Shown here: positions 1-12,105 of the stretch, piece after piece
How the letters are laid out: each line of letters begins with the position of its first letter
How positions within the stretch are numbered: the first letter of the stretch is position 1
Assembly: GCA_012845835.1 (NCBI GenBank)
Contig: JABAKD010000028.1
Span: 6,744,296 to 6,808,295, forward strand
Direction of reading: 5' to 3'
DNA length: 64,000 nt
Origin: Undaria pinnatifida
Lineage: Eukaryota > Sar > Phaeophyceae > Laminariales > Alariaceae
Program-made: the position numbers and the translations under genes
Notes under the pieces: model-generated
What the model was told of the DNA's origin: nothing
Seen by the model: the letters and a program-made list of their open reading frames with translations, nothing else
The model's database searches: none

Positions 1-103
1 GCCATTGCGGGCGCAGCATGTTCCTACTCGTACTTCTGCACGCTCACCCTACTTGTAGACGCTTGCAAATATCTTAACCTTGTTTTTTTTATATACATAA
101 CGG

Positions 104-388
104 TTAACGCAAACCACCGTAGGATACTCCCAGAAATTGCGCCTGGGCGTGAGACTGAACATCAAACTGGCGGCGGAGTGGGAGCGGAGTGGGAGCTCGA
201 CAACAACAAGCGAAAACCTGCGGGGCCAGCTGTGGGTAACACCTGCAGCGCCGTTGTCGGCATCACCTACAACGGGCTGCGCCTGTTTTGCTTGGTTCTC
301 GTCGTACCCCCACTTTGCCCCCGGTTTCGTGTCCAGTCTCACGCCACGGTTATGGACGTTGCTGGGACTACGGCGGTGGTTCACCTTA
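104..388. mobile_element. Foldback (long inverted repeat) element
   Basis: The left arm (about 107-182) and right arm (about 310-385) are reverse complements with roughly 75-80% identity. For example GGCGTGAGACTGAACATC on the left matches the complement of the segment near 328-345 on the right. Because of this symmetry both strands give similar short open frames around the arms, and I regard those frames as by-products. It is most likely a MITE-like or foldback DNA element. No target-site duplication could be read with confidence. Confidence 0.6.
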
Positions 389-770
389 GCAAGGAATGGG
401 CGTCACTATAAATGTACATCGAGTGACATGACGTGATGATTCAACAGAGCACCAATCATTTCGGAGGATCCGGTTCCAAGGGTTCCTGGGGGGTGAAATG
501 ACTGAGTCCCGCCAGTCCCAAGGATTCCTGTCGAACGGTTTAGTTATGAGCCGTCAAGGCGTCTTTAGAGTTATCATACTAGACTGTAGGTTTAGTTGTG
601 GAGTTCCCTAACGGCTGCGCGTCAAGGGGCAAGAGTGCCGTCAACCGTCAACCGACATAATTGGTTCCTGTGAATACATGGGGGGTTAAATGGCTGGGTG
701 TCGCCAATCGCAAAGGCACCCCGGGGCCGAAATGATTGGTATCCCGGAGGATTGGTACTCTGACAATATT

Positions 771-1158
771 GCACCATTGCCTGCCGCCAAGGTACCACCC
801 CGTTTTACTGATGCAGCAGGTACATACAACGCATTGGTGCTCTGACGATATTTGCACCATTGCCTGTCGCCAAGGTACAACCTGGTTTTACTGCTGCACC
901 AGCCATATACAATGCTACAAAAAAGCAGGGATGGTATTAACCTCGGTACCGGTGATCACCGGTTATGAATCTGCGGGGGGTGGGTTACATGAACAGTCCG
1001 CCTTTGCACCATTGCCTGTCGCCAAGGTGCAACTTGGTTTTACTGCTGTACCAGGCATATACGCTACAAAAAAGCAGGGATGGTATTAACCTCGATACCG
1101 GTGATCACCGGTCATGAATCTACTGGGGGTGGGTTAGGTTACATCAAGAGTCCGGGTG
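771..1158 (+). repeat. Direct tandem repeat, ~152-bp unit
   Basis: The anchor GCACCATTGCCTG occurs at 771, 854 and 1006. The last two units are about 152 bp apart and share the internal segment CTACAAAAAAGCAGGGATGG and a TACCGGTGATCACCGG palindrome. The first unit is shorter and degenerate. No coding role is seen. The stretch 390-770 holds nothing I recognise. Confidence 0.75.
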
Positions 1159-1568
1159 AATTTCTATATGATCCATGTTTCTTATCCTCGGGGTAAAAAC
1201 GCCTGCATATCCAATGGAAACCTTTCCTTCGTGCGGCCTAACTTGAGGCTTCTAACCCAGGACTGCACGAAGAATTCGACCCCCGGGTTATTTGGGTTAT
1301 CACCGGTGGGTAATGTAAAAAGCTGAAAATAGGCGATTTATCGTGCTGTAAAAAGGGTTTTTTTAGATCATGGGTACTATTATCCGTGCACAATGCTGCC
1401 CGGTACAGCAGTATCTGGTCTTCACTCGCTTTAGCACCTAACAGGTACGTATCACAACTCCTACGAGCACACCGGTTAGCCGATTACAAACAAGGCTGTT
1501 CTGTGTTCTGCAATCTGTGGAGGCATGCGCTGCTTGCTGCCTGCCTGCTGCGGTAGACTGCAACGGCA

Positions 1569-2399
1569 GTGCTCAACGACAGAGCGCAAGAAGACCCCCG
1601 TGCTGGTTGGAAAAATACCAGGTATCGCTCGTACGATAGGTACGATACTTCACCAGCAAAGAAGCGACAGCGGGTGCATCGGACCACCGAGCTTAGCGAC
1701 AGCACCGCCCCTACTACAACTCGTGCAACAAAAGGTGAAAAAGAAGCTTTTCGTCCAGTCAGCCCAGCAGCCCAGCTGTCAAGGTTACGAAGATAAAAGT
1801 TTCAGAGCTCAAAGCTAGCTACTCAAAGCGCGGCACGGCAGGAGCACTACAGCCGTCATATGGCGCGGAGACCAGACGCAAGGCACCACGCACGCGGAAT
1901 GAATCATCTTTACAGCTTTGGTGGTCCCCGCCCTCTCAGAAGAACGCTGGCACGGCGACCGTGCAAGCTATGAAGGAACAGGAACACGCACCGATTGCCG
2001 ATGAGCACAGCGGCAGCAGCCAGTTATGCTGTTGCTAGACTGGAGATGGCAGAATGCCGTTGTTCTTTCTGCAAGGGGGAAGGGAGTGCAATGTCGCGCA
2101 ACACCAGAGGTTTTCAAGCACAGCAGGCGCAACAGATGCTAAATGCAGCACAGACGGAACCACTGCCGAGGCTGAGGCGTACGTGGACTGTTCTCTCAGT
2201 GCCTCACCTTCTCAAGCGTGACCAGCTGGTGCAGATTGGCGGTTGCGGGGCACTGCGCCAAAATGTTTTCCTGCTCCTGCGCGACGAGATTGGGTTTCAG
2301 TGGTATACGAAAAATATTTCTATTGCGGAGACAGGGGATGAATATCAAATGCGTGTAACGGGTTTTCGTTCGTTGCAGTTGCGAGGTAAATACTCGTAG
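1569..2399 (+). pseudogene. Possible decayed or multi-exon SAP-like gene
   Basis: Three overlapping plus-strand frames each carry plausible protein sequence, but none is open throughout. At about 1740-2036 a frame without an ATG contains KIKVSELKASYSKRG, which resembles the helix-turn part of a SAP DNA-binding motif, followed by a basic Ser/Thr-rich stretch. At 1995-2399 another frame gives 134 residues including CRCSFCKGEGSAMSRN and LLKRDQLVQIGGCGALRQN. The frames could be joined by introns I cannot define, or could be relics of a transposon-borne gene with frameshifts. The SAP resemblance rests on about 15 residues and is weak. 1159-1568 and 2400-4180 show no gene; poly-C lies at about 2502-2514. 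Confidence 0.25.
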
Positions 2400-4180
2400 C
2401 TGATTGCCCTCCTAAATATCCCAACCAAGCAGACCCAAGCTCTCTCCCTTTTTTTGCTGTCCAGTCAGATATACCCACACCAAAGCACTCCTCTCTCCTC
2501 GCCCCCCCCCCCCCATCGTTCTTTTCATTTGTTGTGAGTGGTGACAGCGTGGCAACACGCATCATGATAATCAGCAGAGCAGAGCGGCAACGACGCAACA
2601 ACAACGAACAACGTGTACGACTGGAATCAATCGCAGGATCCTGAGACTGGAGAGAAACCGCAAATTTGAAACGGTATGATTCAACGAGCCCATCTATGTT
2701 ATAGAGCTCTCTGGTACGCATACCACATTTTGACCGTTTACTTGTCTCATCAAATAACTACCTCGGCGAGGAGAGCGCATCACACACATACATGTCATAC
2801 ATACCTTGTACACAGAATGGTTGGTTATGGAAAATCGTCCGCTTGACCCTGACTACATCCACGGGGGGAGTCACCGACCTATATCCTTCATGAGGACAAA
2901 ATACAGAACACACGCGAACGACCTTCCGTAAAAATTGTGAAGCTGTGTATTAACGACCAGGTTTATTTCACAAACACCATACAGTACTTGTACAAGTGTC
3001 ACAAAAAAAACACAGATCTAATAATGTACTACGCAGCATGCAAAGTTAAGTTTCAACCATCCAATCGTTCGTACTCACAGCTGACGTCAGACGTTCTTCA
3101 ATTTTGGTATAAAAAAAATACCCAATACATGCTGCTCTCCCCCCTCTCCTTTGAAGCAACACGCAGGCCTTGGGTTTGTTGTTGTTTGGGTGTATTGAGA
3201 CACGCGCGACACATTATTATACATAAATCAGGACAGGAAACAGAAAACGGGAAACAGGAAAAAACAAAAAAACAACAAACAAAATAATAGTCTAATGCAT
3301 GTGCGAGGGTCGTCTCGGCTGCTGCATAAAAAAAACGTGGTTGACAAGTTTATTGCGAATGATACGATTACCCGGACCTACTTGCACCTGCTCTCCTCCT
3401 ACCTGGTAGTTGTAACGGTTACATCTACTAACTGCAGCTGGTATCATGCAGTAGTATCACCAACATCATCAGCCGTCTCGTGAGAAACCTTAAATCCGGC
3501 TCTTCTACTAGACTATATCCTCCTTACTTAAACCAGGTTGGTGTTGTTAGGGCCAAACGCCAGAAATAATAACAAGATTTTTTTTTTTTGCGATCAATTT
3601 CTTATTTTCGTCGCCGAGGATACCAACAAGCTTCCTGGTGGACACGTAGTATCCGGGGGCCAGGCCACCCAGAGGAAGGGAGAGTTGGTCCTTTAAATCC
3701 TAGGCCGCGTGTAAGCTACGTACAACACTTCTTTTTTGTAAGTATTTGTAATTTCTAGGCTAGGCTGTTTTCGTACGAAAAGGCCGACATCTGAGGGGTG
3801 TTTGTTGTTCTGTGGGCACGAAGTTGTCCCGCGTGCGTAGGCAGTGGCTGCAGCAGCAAAAAAGAAGTGAGTGTAATCGACGCGCGGCGCATAGTGGCCC
3901 TCTCTACAGAACACGGAACGCAGCAAAAGTGGACCTTCTAGTAGTAGTGGTCTTCTCAGCAAGGGTGGAACGTCCTCGATTCGACCATCAAGAACTGGCT
4001 GGCTGGTTTACGTATAGTAAATAATCTGGACCTATCTACGAGTGAGTCTAAAGGTTCACTGTCAACCACGAAGCACCTAATAAGCCCCGTACGTAACGCC
4101 GTAACGCTAACTAACGTCGGTCCGTCCCATCCACCGAAACTAAAAAAGTAACGGGAAACATCCCGCGCGGAAGTGCTCGG
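2400..4180. other. Intergenic stretch, no gene recognised
   Basis: Short unconserved-looking open frames on both strands, AT-rich patches and one poly-C tract. CAGCTGACGTCA near 3078 resembles part of a dispersed ~75-bp repeat seen more fully near 18.4, 20.8, 21.05, 26.1 and 27.0 kb. Nothing else is supported. Confidence 0.5.
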
Positions 4181-4512
4181 CGGCAGTTTAGCCGGGATGT
4201 TGAGCGTTGCTTCTCAGTCATACAACAAAAGCGGCAGCACAGATATTAAATATTAGCATAGAAAGATTTTGCCGTACCATGGCCAACGTTCGCCGTCAAC
4301 ATTAATGAGAGGTAGATCTTGCCGTACGATAACACAAAGCGAACGCCCGCTGTCAACAACACGACCGAGATCAATCCTGCTGAAATATGACTTGTCCAGC
4401 GTTGTTGGTTGACATAATAACTGGTAAACAGGATGATGGGACTGTGCATTGCCCCTCACCAACCGTTTTGTCGAAGATAACTCCGTATCGCTGTAAAACA
4501 ATAAAGCTAGCG

Positions 4513-4798
4513 CCGGTAGAGCGGGGTGTTCTGCCCCAAACCTTTTTCGCCCCCCCACATCGGTTCAGCTGACGACTGTCGCCGGAGAACGGGTTTTGAG
4601 GGTTAACCGAACAAGGGGTACCCCAGGTTGTGATATTCAAGCTTCATTCAACATGTGTTTCACAAAAAAAGTGCTTCGCACAATAATATTTTCCGTTTGT
4701 GAGACTCCAGGCTAAAACCTGGAGAATACAAGAGAGCTCGCCCCGGTGGAGCGGCGTTTTCTGCCCCAAACCTTTTGCCCCCCCCACATCGGTTCAGA
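4513..4798 (+). repeat. Pair of ~55-bp direct repeats
   Basis: About 4513-4570 and 4742-4798 share TTCTGCCCCAAACCTTTT, a C-run and ACATCGGTTCAG, spaced by about 229 bp. Just upstream (about 4260-4360) a second short duplication repeats TTGCCGTAC with a following CGTCAAC. There is no gene here. 4800-5940 shows nothing recognisable. Confidence 0.55.
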
Positions 4799-6196
4799 TT
4801 ATTCATAATAATGCATACACGTCGACGGCAGCCCTCCCGCGAACGAACTCAATCGTTCTTCAAAGATACCAGGTATGCGCGTGTGATACATCCCTGGTAC
4901 TACAGGCGCACGTGCCGGCAACAAAATCCAGCCCACTCTAACCACCACAAGCTGACCGTTACATACCCAGTGGCCGCTACTTGCGCAGTGGTGTCAAACA
5001 AAATGTATGTGAAATCGTTTCCCCGCTGAAAAATGGCGCCAAAACCCGGTATGATGTCAAACGACAACGTCCGAGAAATTCCAAACAATCAAATGCGATC
5101 AATAAAAAAAGGTTGGGCGTCTAGTTGGCAAAATTGCAACCACATTATCCCTTTTATTATTTTCCCTCGCCCTGTTTTTGATCAATTAAACAATTCCATT
5201 CAAAAGCAATTACCATTTAGTAGACTGAAGCCGCGGATACGATTTCCCGATATGTCTCAGCAAACGAAAAAACGCCTTCCCAAACCCCCTAATCTCCTGC
5301 CAGCCCCGGTCCCCTGATGTCACGTGTCCCAAACTTACTTCCAAAGCAGCATGAAACAAAAACGGACGCCGAAAGCAAATGCCGGGGGACAATAAAAAGA
5401 AGGAATGGGTACCGTTCCCATTTCCTCCTCTGACGAATAGAAGAGGTGTGATTGCACACCAATTTTACTCTTCACACCTGCACCTGAGATTTTGACAAAT
5501 TATCGTGACATTCATAGTTCTCGTTGGCACAACGAACGCCCATTTCAAGCGATCTGCTATTGTCTTAATCGTCACCGGCCAGGCTCCACCTTGTTTCGCC
5601 ACGACTCTGTGCCAGCTGCCCGCGGTCGGAAACCGTTCCATCGGTTACAACCCTACCGGCTATATATCCCTACAAAATACAGTAACCTCTGACCTACAAG
5701 AAAAACAAAAGACAAAAAAGGCAAACAGGAAACAACACCCACGATGCTTGAAGTGCGTAGAACAGGTGTATAGGGGTACCTACAGCAAAACAAAACCAAC
5801 GTACTTGAAGCCTATAAGCGTACTACTGTCAAACCCCGGGATCAACGACATGTAAGGAACCCCCCTGCAAATCACGACGCAAAATACGCCATCGGGTTCA
5901 ATATCAACTACTTACTACGCACGCACGCACACGCGTACGAGCATATGAGGGCGGGCGGGTATCAAGGCGCCATCCCTACTACCACCACCGCGACTACCAG
6001 CGCCGCAGCGACTACCACCTCTCCCGCTAATACCGCCGCCACCGATGTTACCGCCGCCACCACTACCACCGCCGCCATTGTCAACCACCGGCACTACTAC
6101 AATCGCCCCTACCACCGCCACCACCATCCCGACCACCACCCCCACCAACACTACCACCGTCACCGCTGCCGTCACCCTCGCCTCCGTACATTCCGA

Positions 6197-6355
6197 TCAG
6201 ACCGCACCGTTTCCCCCAACCCCGGCCCGGACATCCCGGAACATATTCTCTATATCCGCAGCGGACACGACCGCATCCCCGCCGCCTTGCATCTTGGCCC
6301 GCAGGTGCTCCTTCACTACGTCCGCCATTCGTCTGTACCCTGCAGCCATCGCCAT
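6197..6355 (-). CDS. Small hypothetical protein or exon, 52 residues
   Basis: The minus-strand frame starts ATG at 6355 (in-frame ATG again two codons later) and ends at a TGA at 6197-6199. It reads as a compact helical protein with segments GYRRMADVVKEHLRA and SAADIENMFRDVRAG, a mix of charged and hydrophobic residues quite unlike the Gly/Thr/His low-complexity frames around it. The ATG directly follows GGTAG, so this could be an internal or terminal exon behind an AG acceptor instead of a complete gene. No family is recognised. The neighbouring 5945-6170 is an ACC/GCC triplet-rich stretch that produces long spurious frames on both strands. Confidence 0.35.
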   Translation of the reverse strand: MAMAAGYRRMADVVKEHLRAKMQGGGDAVVSAADIENMFRDVRAGVGGNGAV

Positions 6356-6359
6356 CTAC

Positions 6360-8678
6360 CAGCATAACAGAAAAGTCGTCGCAAAGGGAAGGAGGGAGGG
6401 GTGGAGGGAATAGAGCAGGGGGGAAAAGGAGGGTAGGGATCACCGTATGCTCCGGCAGCGGCGGCAGGATCAACCGACCGTACGGCAAAGAGGACCCGAC
6501 GACGGGTACGGCAAAAGGCGCTGGAGATGAGCGCGCGGGCGGCGAACAGGGGCCTCTGTATTTCTAGCTACACATACCTGCACGTGGTTTTGAGACGTGA
6601 CATCCTACAAAATACAGCCGGAACTTCCCCAAAGGTCACGAAAAAAAGTTAAAGCCGGAACTCTCCACAACCCCAAATTATCACACTTCGTCAACGGTTG
6701 TGCTCCAAAGGGACAAGGGGGCCTTATCAAGACAGCCAGTGTCGAGCGCCTTCAGAGAGAAGCGTGCACGAAGCGGGGCACTTAACGTGCTACACAAACA
6801 CCCTCCACCCGGCGGCCGGGCATACTCTGTAGGAAACCTCAAATGTTGGACCGCACGTCGGATGGAGGGTACGAGACAGTGTTGTGGGGCTGCACTCAGT
6901 ATCGACAAAAGTCGTAGTCTTAGAGAACATAGACCCTCGCATCCCCACAACGTCGAGAGTCTGCGGCGGGGAAGGGGGGGAAGGGGCGGGAGGGGGGTAC
7001 AAGCGGAAAGGAAAGAGGTGGACGGTGACAATAATCGGCGGACATGTCCGCGCCAGACGAACACCGACGGACACACGGCGAAAACCAATGAAAAAATCGG
7101 TGGAGAGACGGTTTACGCTTCCATCTGGTCTTTGTTGGATACACATTATACATAACAGCGGGGATGATGAGGTTATCAAAACTCGACCAAAAACTCAAAA
7201 AGCCAGGTGGCGCTGTGGACGTGTCGTGTTACGGCCAACAAGCTATCGAAACCCCGAGGCTAACGCCACATAACACGCAAGACACCACACCCCCGGAAAC
7301 GAAATTCAGAGACGATTTCCTCCAAAACCATGGGGAATACACAACAGAAATGGCGGCTTTTATTTGTTCACTCTCTCTGTTGTCGATAAAATAATCTTTT
7401 AAACAATAAAAATGTCCGAGGAGAGTTTACCTTACGTTTTGTATTTTTTTTAATTTTCAATTTTACTCTCAAGCCCAACTCGTATAGTACGAGGTCAGGT
7501 TTTGCCCTCGGCGACTTTCTGGACGAGCCGTAGTATACGCTATGCTGACTAAACATCATCGTCGGAGGTTAACGAAGTTCCCCTTTCGCACGAATCACGG
7601 AATGTGCCATAGGCATGTGACAGTTTTTCGTTTTATCTTCACCTGCTGGTGGTGGGGTAGCTGGGCAAGAGCGTTCATGCTCTGGGTCTCGATGCTTTCC
7701 CCTCCTTCGTCTGCGAGTTCCTCGTTCTGCGCCGCGATCACCTGCGAATGGTGGAGGGTCGCCGCGTCAGCGTCCCCTCCCCGACAACGGTGATCTTACA
7801 GTTGCAGTGCCTCAGTTAGGCGGTCGGAGTAAGGCGCTATCCCGATTTAAGGCGGTCATCGTGACCTGAAATGAACAAGCCGGCTTCCCCCAATAAGGCA
7901 GTCATATTGCTCTGGCACACCACCGCCTTTCCTGGGGGGGGGCTATATAGTGCTGTATCCCTTTTCCAACTATTAATGGTAACCTTTATCTGTTAGAAGC
8001 CTAGTAGCCGTTTATTTTTAGTTCCCATATCGGGAGTGCAGTGCTAAAAGGCATACACCTTTTTACAGTTGCACAGGGTTGGGGCCCAAAAACGCGGGCG
8101 CACATCTAGAGAGGTTAAAGGCGACATGTTTTTTTCTCATCTGCAGGATGGATTAAAGAAAATAAACACGAAACGAAACGAAAGACAAACGGGCGGTGCG
8201 GGGGCGACATTACCCTTTTTATTACCCTGGGCGGACCGCCGCGCAAAAACGAGAAGCCGCACGCACGGCGACGAATCGACGGGACCGGCTGCAGGCAATC
8301 GTTTGCGTTTGAGCTCCTCTTCGGGCTAACGCATTTCTCTGCTCTGGAGGGGAACAGGTTTCCTCCCCAAAAATGTACGAACTGACTGACTAGCTGTATG
8401 ACAAGCTAGCTGTATGGAACGGAACCTTGTTCCGTCTTGGTCTTGCGTCACCGTCATGCGCCCGTACAAATACGCATTTAGCACAGATGATTATCGACCC
8501 GAACAGTATCGAACTCACAGCTGACGTGCTAAAAATAAACCCATAAAGCACAAGCACGTTAGGGAAGGATATGGGACGGTACAAAGGGTGGATGGAAATT
8601 GCGTCAGGAGCCACCGCTTCTGTGGCCGTCGCGTGTACGAAAGCGACAATTCGGCCTTCTTCGCAACGGCATTTTTCT
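6360..8678. other. Intergenic stretch with one diverged dispersed repeat
   Basis: About 6890-6965 matches the dispersed C-tailed family described at 20.2 and 45.2 kb (ACTCAG, then CGTAGTC, then AGACCCTCGCATCCC), followed by the usual G-rich run near 6963-6995. The rest holds no feature I can support. Overlapping frames of up to about 150 codons here have no recognisable content. Confidence 0.45.
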
Positions 8679-10767
8679 TCAGAACGCGGAACCCAATAAG
8701 AGACGAAGGCGACAGCAAGCAATACAACCCTGCACACCACTATTCACAAGCATGTCAGCCTCCCCTCCTCCCCCCACTCCCTCCTCCGTTCCGTGTGGTC
8801 TCATCCCTTCACTGATGGCGACGGATACCTGTGAGTACGTACCACTCGGACAGATAGCTCCTTCCCCCGCCCCCGCCCCGTCACCGCCTCCTGCACCCCC
8901 ACCTCCCCCCGACCCCTCCAATCCCTCACTGCCCCGCCCCGACTCCCACCTACCCATTCCCCCTTCGCCCCACCTCCGCCAAAAGAAAACGAGAGCAGAG
9001 AAGAAAAAACTGACCTCCTGCAGGTCGACGTCCTCGCCCGAAAGCGAGGCCATCACGGCCTCCCGGTCGACCTCCCCCCCTTCCACCTTCCAGGTCATCT
9101 CCGCGCCGTCCTCGAGGTGGAGGAGGCGGTACTTGTCCACGAAGCATACGTCGTGGTCGGCCTCCTCGAAAGCCTCGTAGGCGTCGTAGTGCAGAGTGAA
9201 CACGGGGAGCTCGTCCTCCTCCCCTCCCCGCTCCCCGGTCTTGGAGCCGACGACGGAGCATCCCCACCACTGTTTTCGTGTATTTTTGTTGTCCGGTCCC
9301 CGGGTTTTTGGGGCGGAGGGAGTGTAAATTTGGGGGCGTAAGGCGCAGAATGGGGGAGAAAGGCGACGGTGTTACTATTGACAATGAGACGTGCGAGCGC
9401 GGAGTGCGAGATTTTGATGTCTTGGTTTTTATTTGCAAATGTCGTCAAGTTGTGTGCGTTGGTGTGTACTGCCGGGTCCGTCGAGACTGGAGGAGTTGTG
9501 ACGGGCATGACCTGACGCGCTACTTACTGCTTGTCGCATATAGCTGTAGGTATAGATACCGGTAGCAAATGTTAGGGGTTTCACATGTCCATGATCCCAT
9601 GTTACATCCAGGGGCACCGCCCATTCGAGTTCATCCGTAGTGCCGTAATTTCACTCGGGCGCGCAAAAAACGAAGCCCGAGCCATGTCAACAGGCAGCGG
9701 ATTGGGAGCAACCGTTAGCGAGTTATTGTACAGCAGCAGTACGTTTATGATATTAAAATTCACGGGACTCTTGCCTCAAGCAGGGGCGTCGTACTCTCCT
9801 GCTGCAATGTATTTACGGAATACGCCAGTCGTCGACGTCACGCATGTCTACAATGTCTAACATGTCTCGACCATTTTCGCTGTCTCGAGCCGGTTAATAG
9901 TTTAGACTACTGACTAGACTATTTACTGATTACTGACTGCATTGCCTGAGTCTGTGTAGTAAGGTGGTGTCATACTGCCGCTGTAAGACTGCATCCGCGT
10001 TATGCGAGACAAAACTACTTTGAATTACGAGTAGTGGGGAGTCATTTCGCAATCACAGCTCTACTAATTGGGTTGCAGGGCGCAGGGTGCAAGCGGTGCA
10101 TTTAGGTTACCTGGCAGGTGGTTCATGGGTTGGTAGACTACCATACTCACACGAGTAGGTTCCACAACGCCACCGGAGTCGATGCTACGACAAGACCATC
10201 CCCTTGCTGCTGCGGTAACGTTGTACCTGGTACCCGGCCTCCTGACTACATGACCAGACCTGGTTACACGACCAGCATACTCGTAAGCAGTACCTGGTAC
10301 GCATAGAGTAGAACCTTTTAACACTGACATGTGTCATTTCTGTGAGTGCTTGATGGGATCTTTCTCGGGCACAAACCACACCGCACCCTCCTCACCTTCT
10401 CAGTGCTTTTATCATCCTCCTCCAGAACCCACATCACCTCCAACCTCGACCCCACGGCCAGCCCTACCGATCGGAGAGCCTCCGCCTCCACCCTCTCCGA
10501 GTCCGTTGGCCCCGAACCCCCCCCTGAACCCCCCCCCTCCCCCATTGTAACCTTCTGCTGCTGGCAGGGTTCTTGCCCGTTCAGTGCGGCTTTCACGTCA
10601 AGCTGCTTACTATCCTCATCATCACCCGAGCTGGGTTTGGCGACCTTCGCTGGCGGAGGACCGCCCGCCACCCCGTCCTGGTTGGTGTCGTGTTCCTCCG
10701 GGGCCCTCTTGGCTCCCTGTTGTTCTCCGGTTGCGCTGGGCGCTGGCCCTGCCGCGCCGGATGACAT
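8679..10767 (-). CDS. Tudor/agenet-like nuclear protein
   Basis: Three exons on the minus strand. Exon 1 runs from the ATG at 10767 to 10396 (124 codons, donor GTGAGG). Exon 2 is 9269-9015 (85 codons, acceptor AACAG, donor GTCAGT). Both borders are phase 0. A tentative last exon is 8828-8679. The N-terminus is low complexity with a basic patch (KRAPEEH, PPAKVAKP) that could be a nuclear localisation signal. Across the exon 1/2 junction the frame reads VGSRLEVMWVLEEDDKSTEK then WWGCSVVGSKTG, then VFTLHYDAYEAFEE and VCFVDKYRLLHLED. This beta-rich layout, with paired Trp and an acidic/aromatic strand, is typical of Tudor or agenet folds that read modified histones or other ligands. The family assignment is by pattern only and the specific ligand is unknown. 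It is divergent from the gene at 11638. Confidence 0.65.
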
Positions 10768-11637
10768 GCTGCTGCTTGCGCTGTGTTTGGTGTGCTTATG
10801 TGTGCTTTGGTTCGCTCGACCTCTCCGGGAGTACGACCAGCGATAGAAACGAGAACCCTCTTGAATATTTTCGAAATTTCAATTTTCAAGTGTCAGGTTT
10901 CACAGTTTTGTTCCCTGCTGATGCTTGCCCCCTCTTTCGTTTACGTGTGTATTCCTAGGTGATAGTGGGCGTGGGCGCTTGTAGAGGCAGTACAGACGAC
11001 CTACTCCACGAACGACAGCTACGAGCGCTTTGTTGCGACGTGGTTTGAACTGCACCCGGGGGCGGGAACACCGGAAACGTTTGAAAACAAGGGGTTTGTA
11101 TAGTGGTTGGAAGCGTGCTTCTGATGATGAGAGGTTGATGATGAGGTTACGCCGCACACCGCATGAGGCAACCACAGCTCACAGGAACACAGGCAGCAAA
11201 CAGCAGACAGCAGACTACAGGCAGAATACAGAACACAGCAGGCAACCGGCAGAAAACCCTAGCCACACGCTCTAGTTGCCATCTGCTTGGCGGGAATAAG
11301 ATTAACCACAGGCTTGGGTGGAAGGCAGGGTGCCAGGGCGACCTACAAGGTGCCGCCCTAGTCCAGCGGAGCACTCCATTCAACAGTGGTTCTAACATTT
11401 GGCTGGGCACAGCTCGTCCCCTACCCATTGCACAGACTAGAGGGCTCAACCACCGACCACGACCACGACTACGACTGAGGCTAGTACTGCCGCTGCTGCT
11501 ACTGTTGTAGCAGAGGAGATATATAGAGGAGAGGAGAGGAGGGGAGAGATTCAGGCACTTGGTTGGACAAATCGCGGGTCCATAATAGTGGGAGCGGAGC
11601 AGGGCGAGCGGCGTAGCTGTCAACGGGCATAAGTATC
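10768..11637. promoter_or_regulatory. Shared intergenic region between divergent genes
   Basis: 870 bp separate the ATG at 10767 (minus) from the ATG at 11638 (plus). The stretch must hold both 5' leaders and promoters. It contains CAG/ACAG-rich sequence (about 11165-11265), like the leaders of the other genes here. No TATA box could be assigned with confidence. Confidence 0.4.
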
Positions 11638-12105
11638 ATGTCCGCTGCACCGTACTGGAATCTCTACTGCAGCGCGCGAGAAGCAATCAAAGAGGCAGCA
11701 GCAGCGACAGCACCAATGCCCAAGGGATCAAGCAAAGATGAAACTGGCGAGGCCGCCCCACCTCAACCAGAGCTAGAAGTGCAGCTAGAGCGTCTCGTGC
11801 AAGAGGCACACCGCAATAGCAGCAGCCAAAGGGGGAACCAGGCACCGATATCGTCAGCATCATCAGCTGCCGACACCCAGGAGAAGCGACCCGGCGTCTC
11901 GAAACGCGCAAGACAAGAGGACAGCGGTCCCGAGGGGTCAAAATGGGATGCTGAGGGTACCACCGCCGAGGAGGAGGGAGAGGACGATAAATGTTTAGGG
12001 GTGATCGCGGAGGCATTTGCGGACGACCTGGATTATCTTCGCAAGGATGAGCACTTCGGGGGGTCGGCGAGGGACGTGGCCGCCATGGCGGATATGATGC
12101 GGTGA
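11638..12105 (+). CDS. Acidic protein with Rsa3-like C-terminus
   Basis: Intronless frame of 155 residues from an ATG at 11638 to a TGA. The N-terminal two thirds are Ala/Glu/Ser-rich and probably disordered, with a basic stretch (EKRPGVSKRARQE) suited to a nuclear signal, then a run of acidic residues. The last ~35 residues contain CLGVIAEAFADDLDYLRKDE and an FGGSARDVAAMADMM tail. The pattern of a helix ending in F-x-DDL-x-x-LR followed by a short second helix resembles the C-terminal domain of the ribosome assembly factor Rsa3, which acts in 60S subunit maturation in the nucleolus. The match covers few residues, so the name is a suggestion. Reading frame and start are well supported by length, composition and the divergent neighbour. 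Confidence 0.6.
   Translation: MSAAPYWNLYCSAREAIKEAAAATAPMPKGSSKDETGEAAPPQPELEVQLERLVQEAHRNSSSQRGNQAPISSASSAADTQEKRPGVSKRARQEDSGPEGSKWDAEGTTAEEEGEDDKCLGVIAEAFADDLDYLRKDEHFGGSARDVAAMADMMR

Noticed and set aside
6700-7179. Overlapping frames of 129-151 codons on both strands at 6.7-7.2 kb
   Set aside because: Composition is arbitrary, both strands are open because of GC content, and part of the region is a diverged C-tailed repeat.
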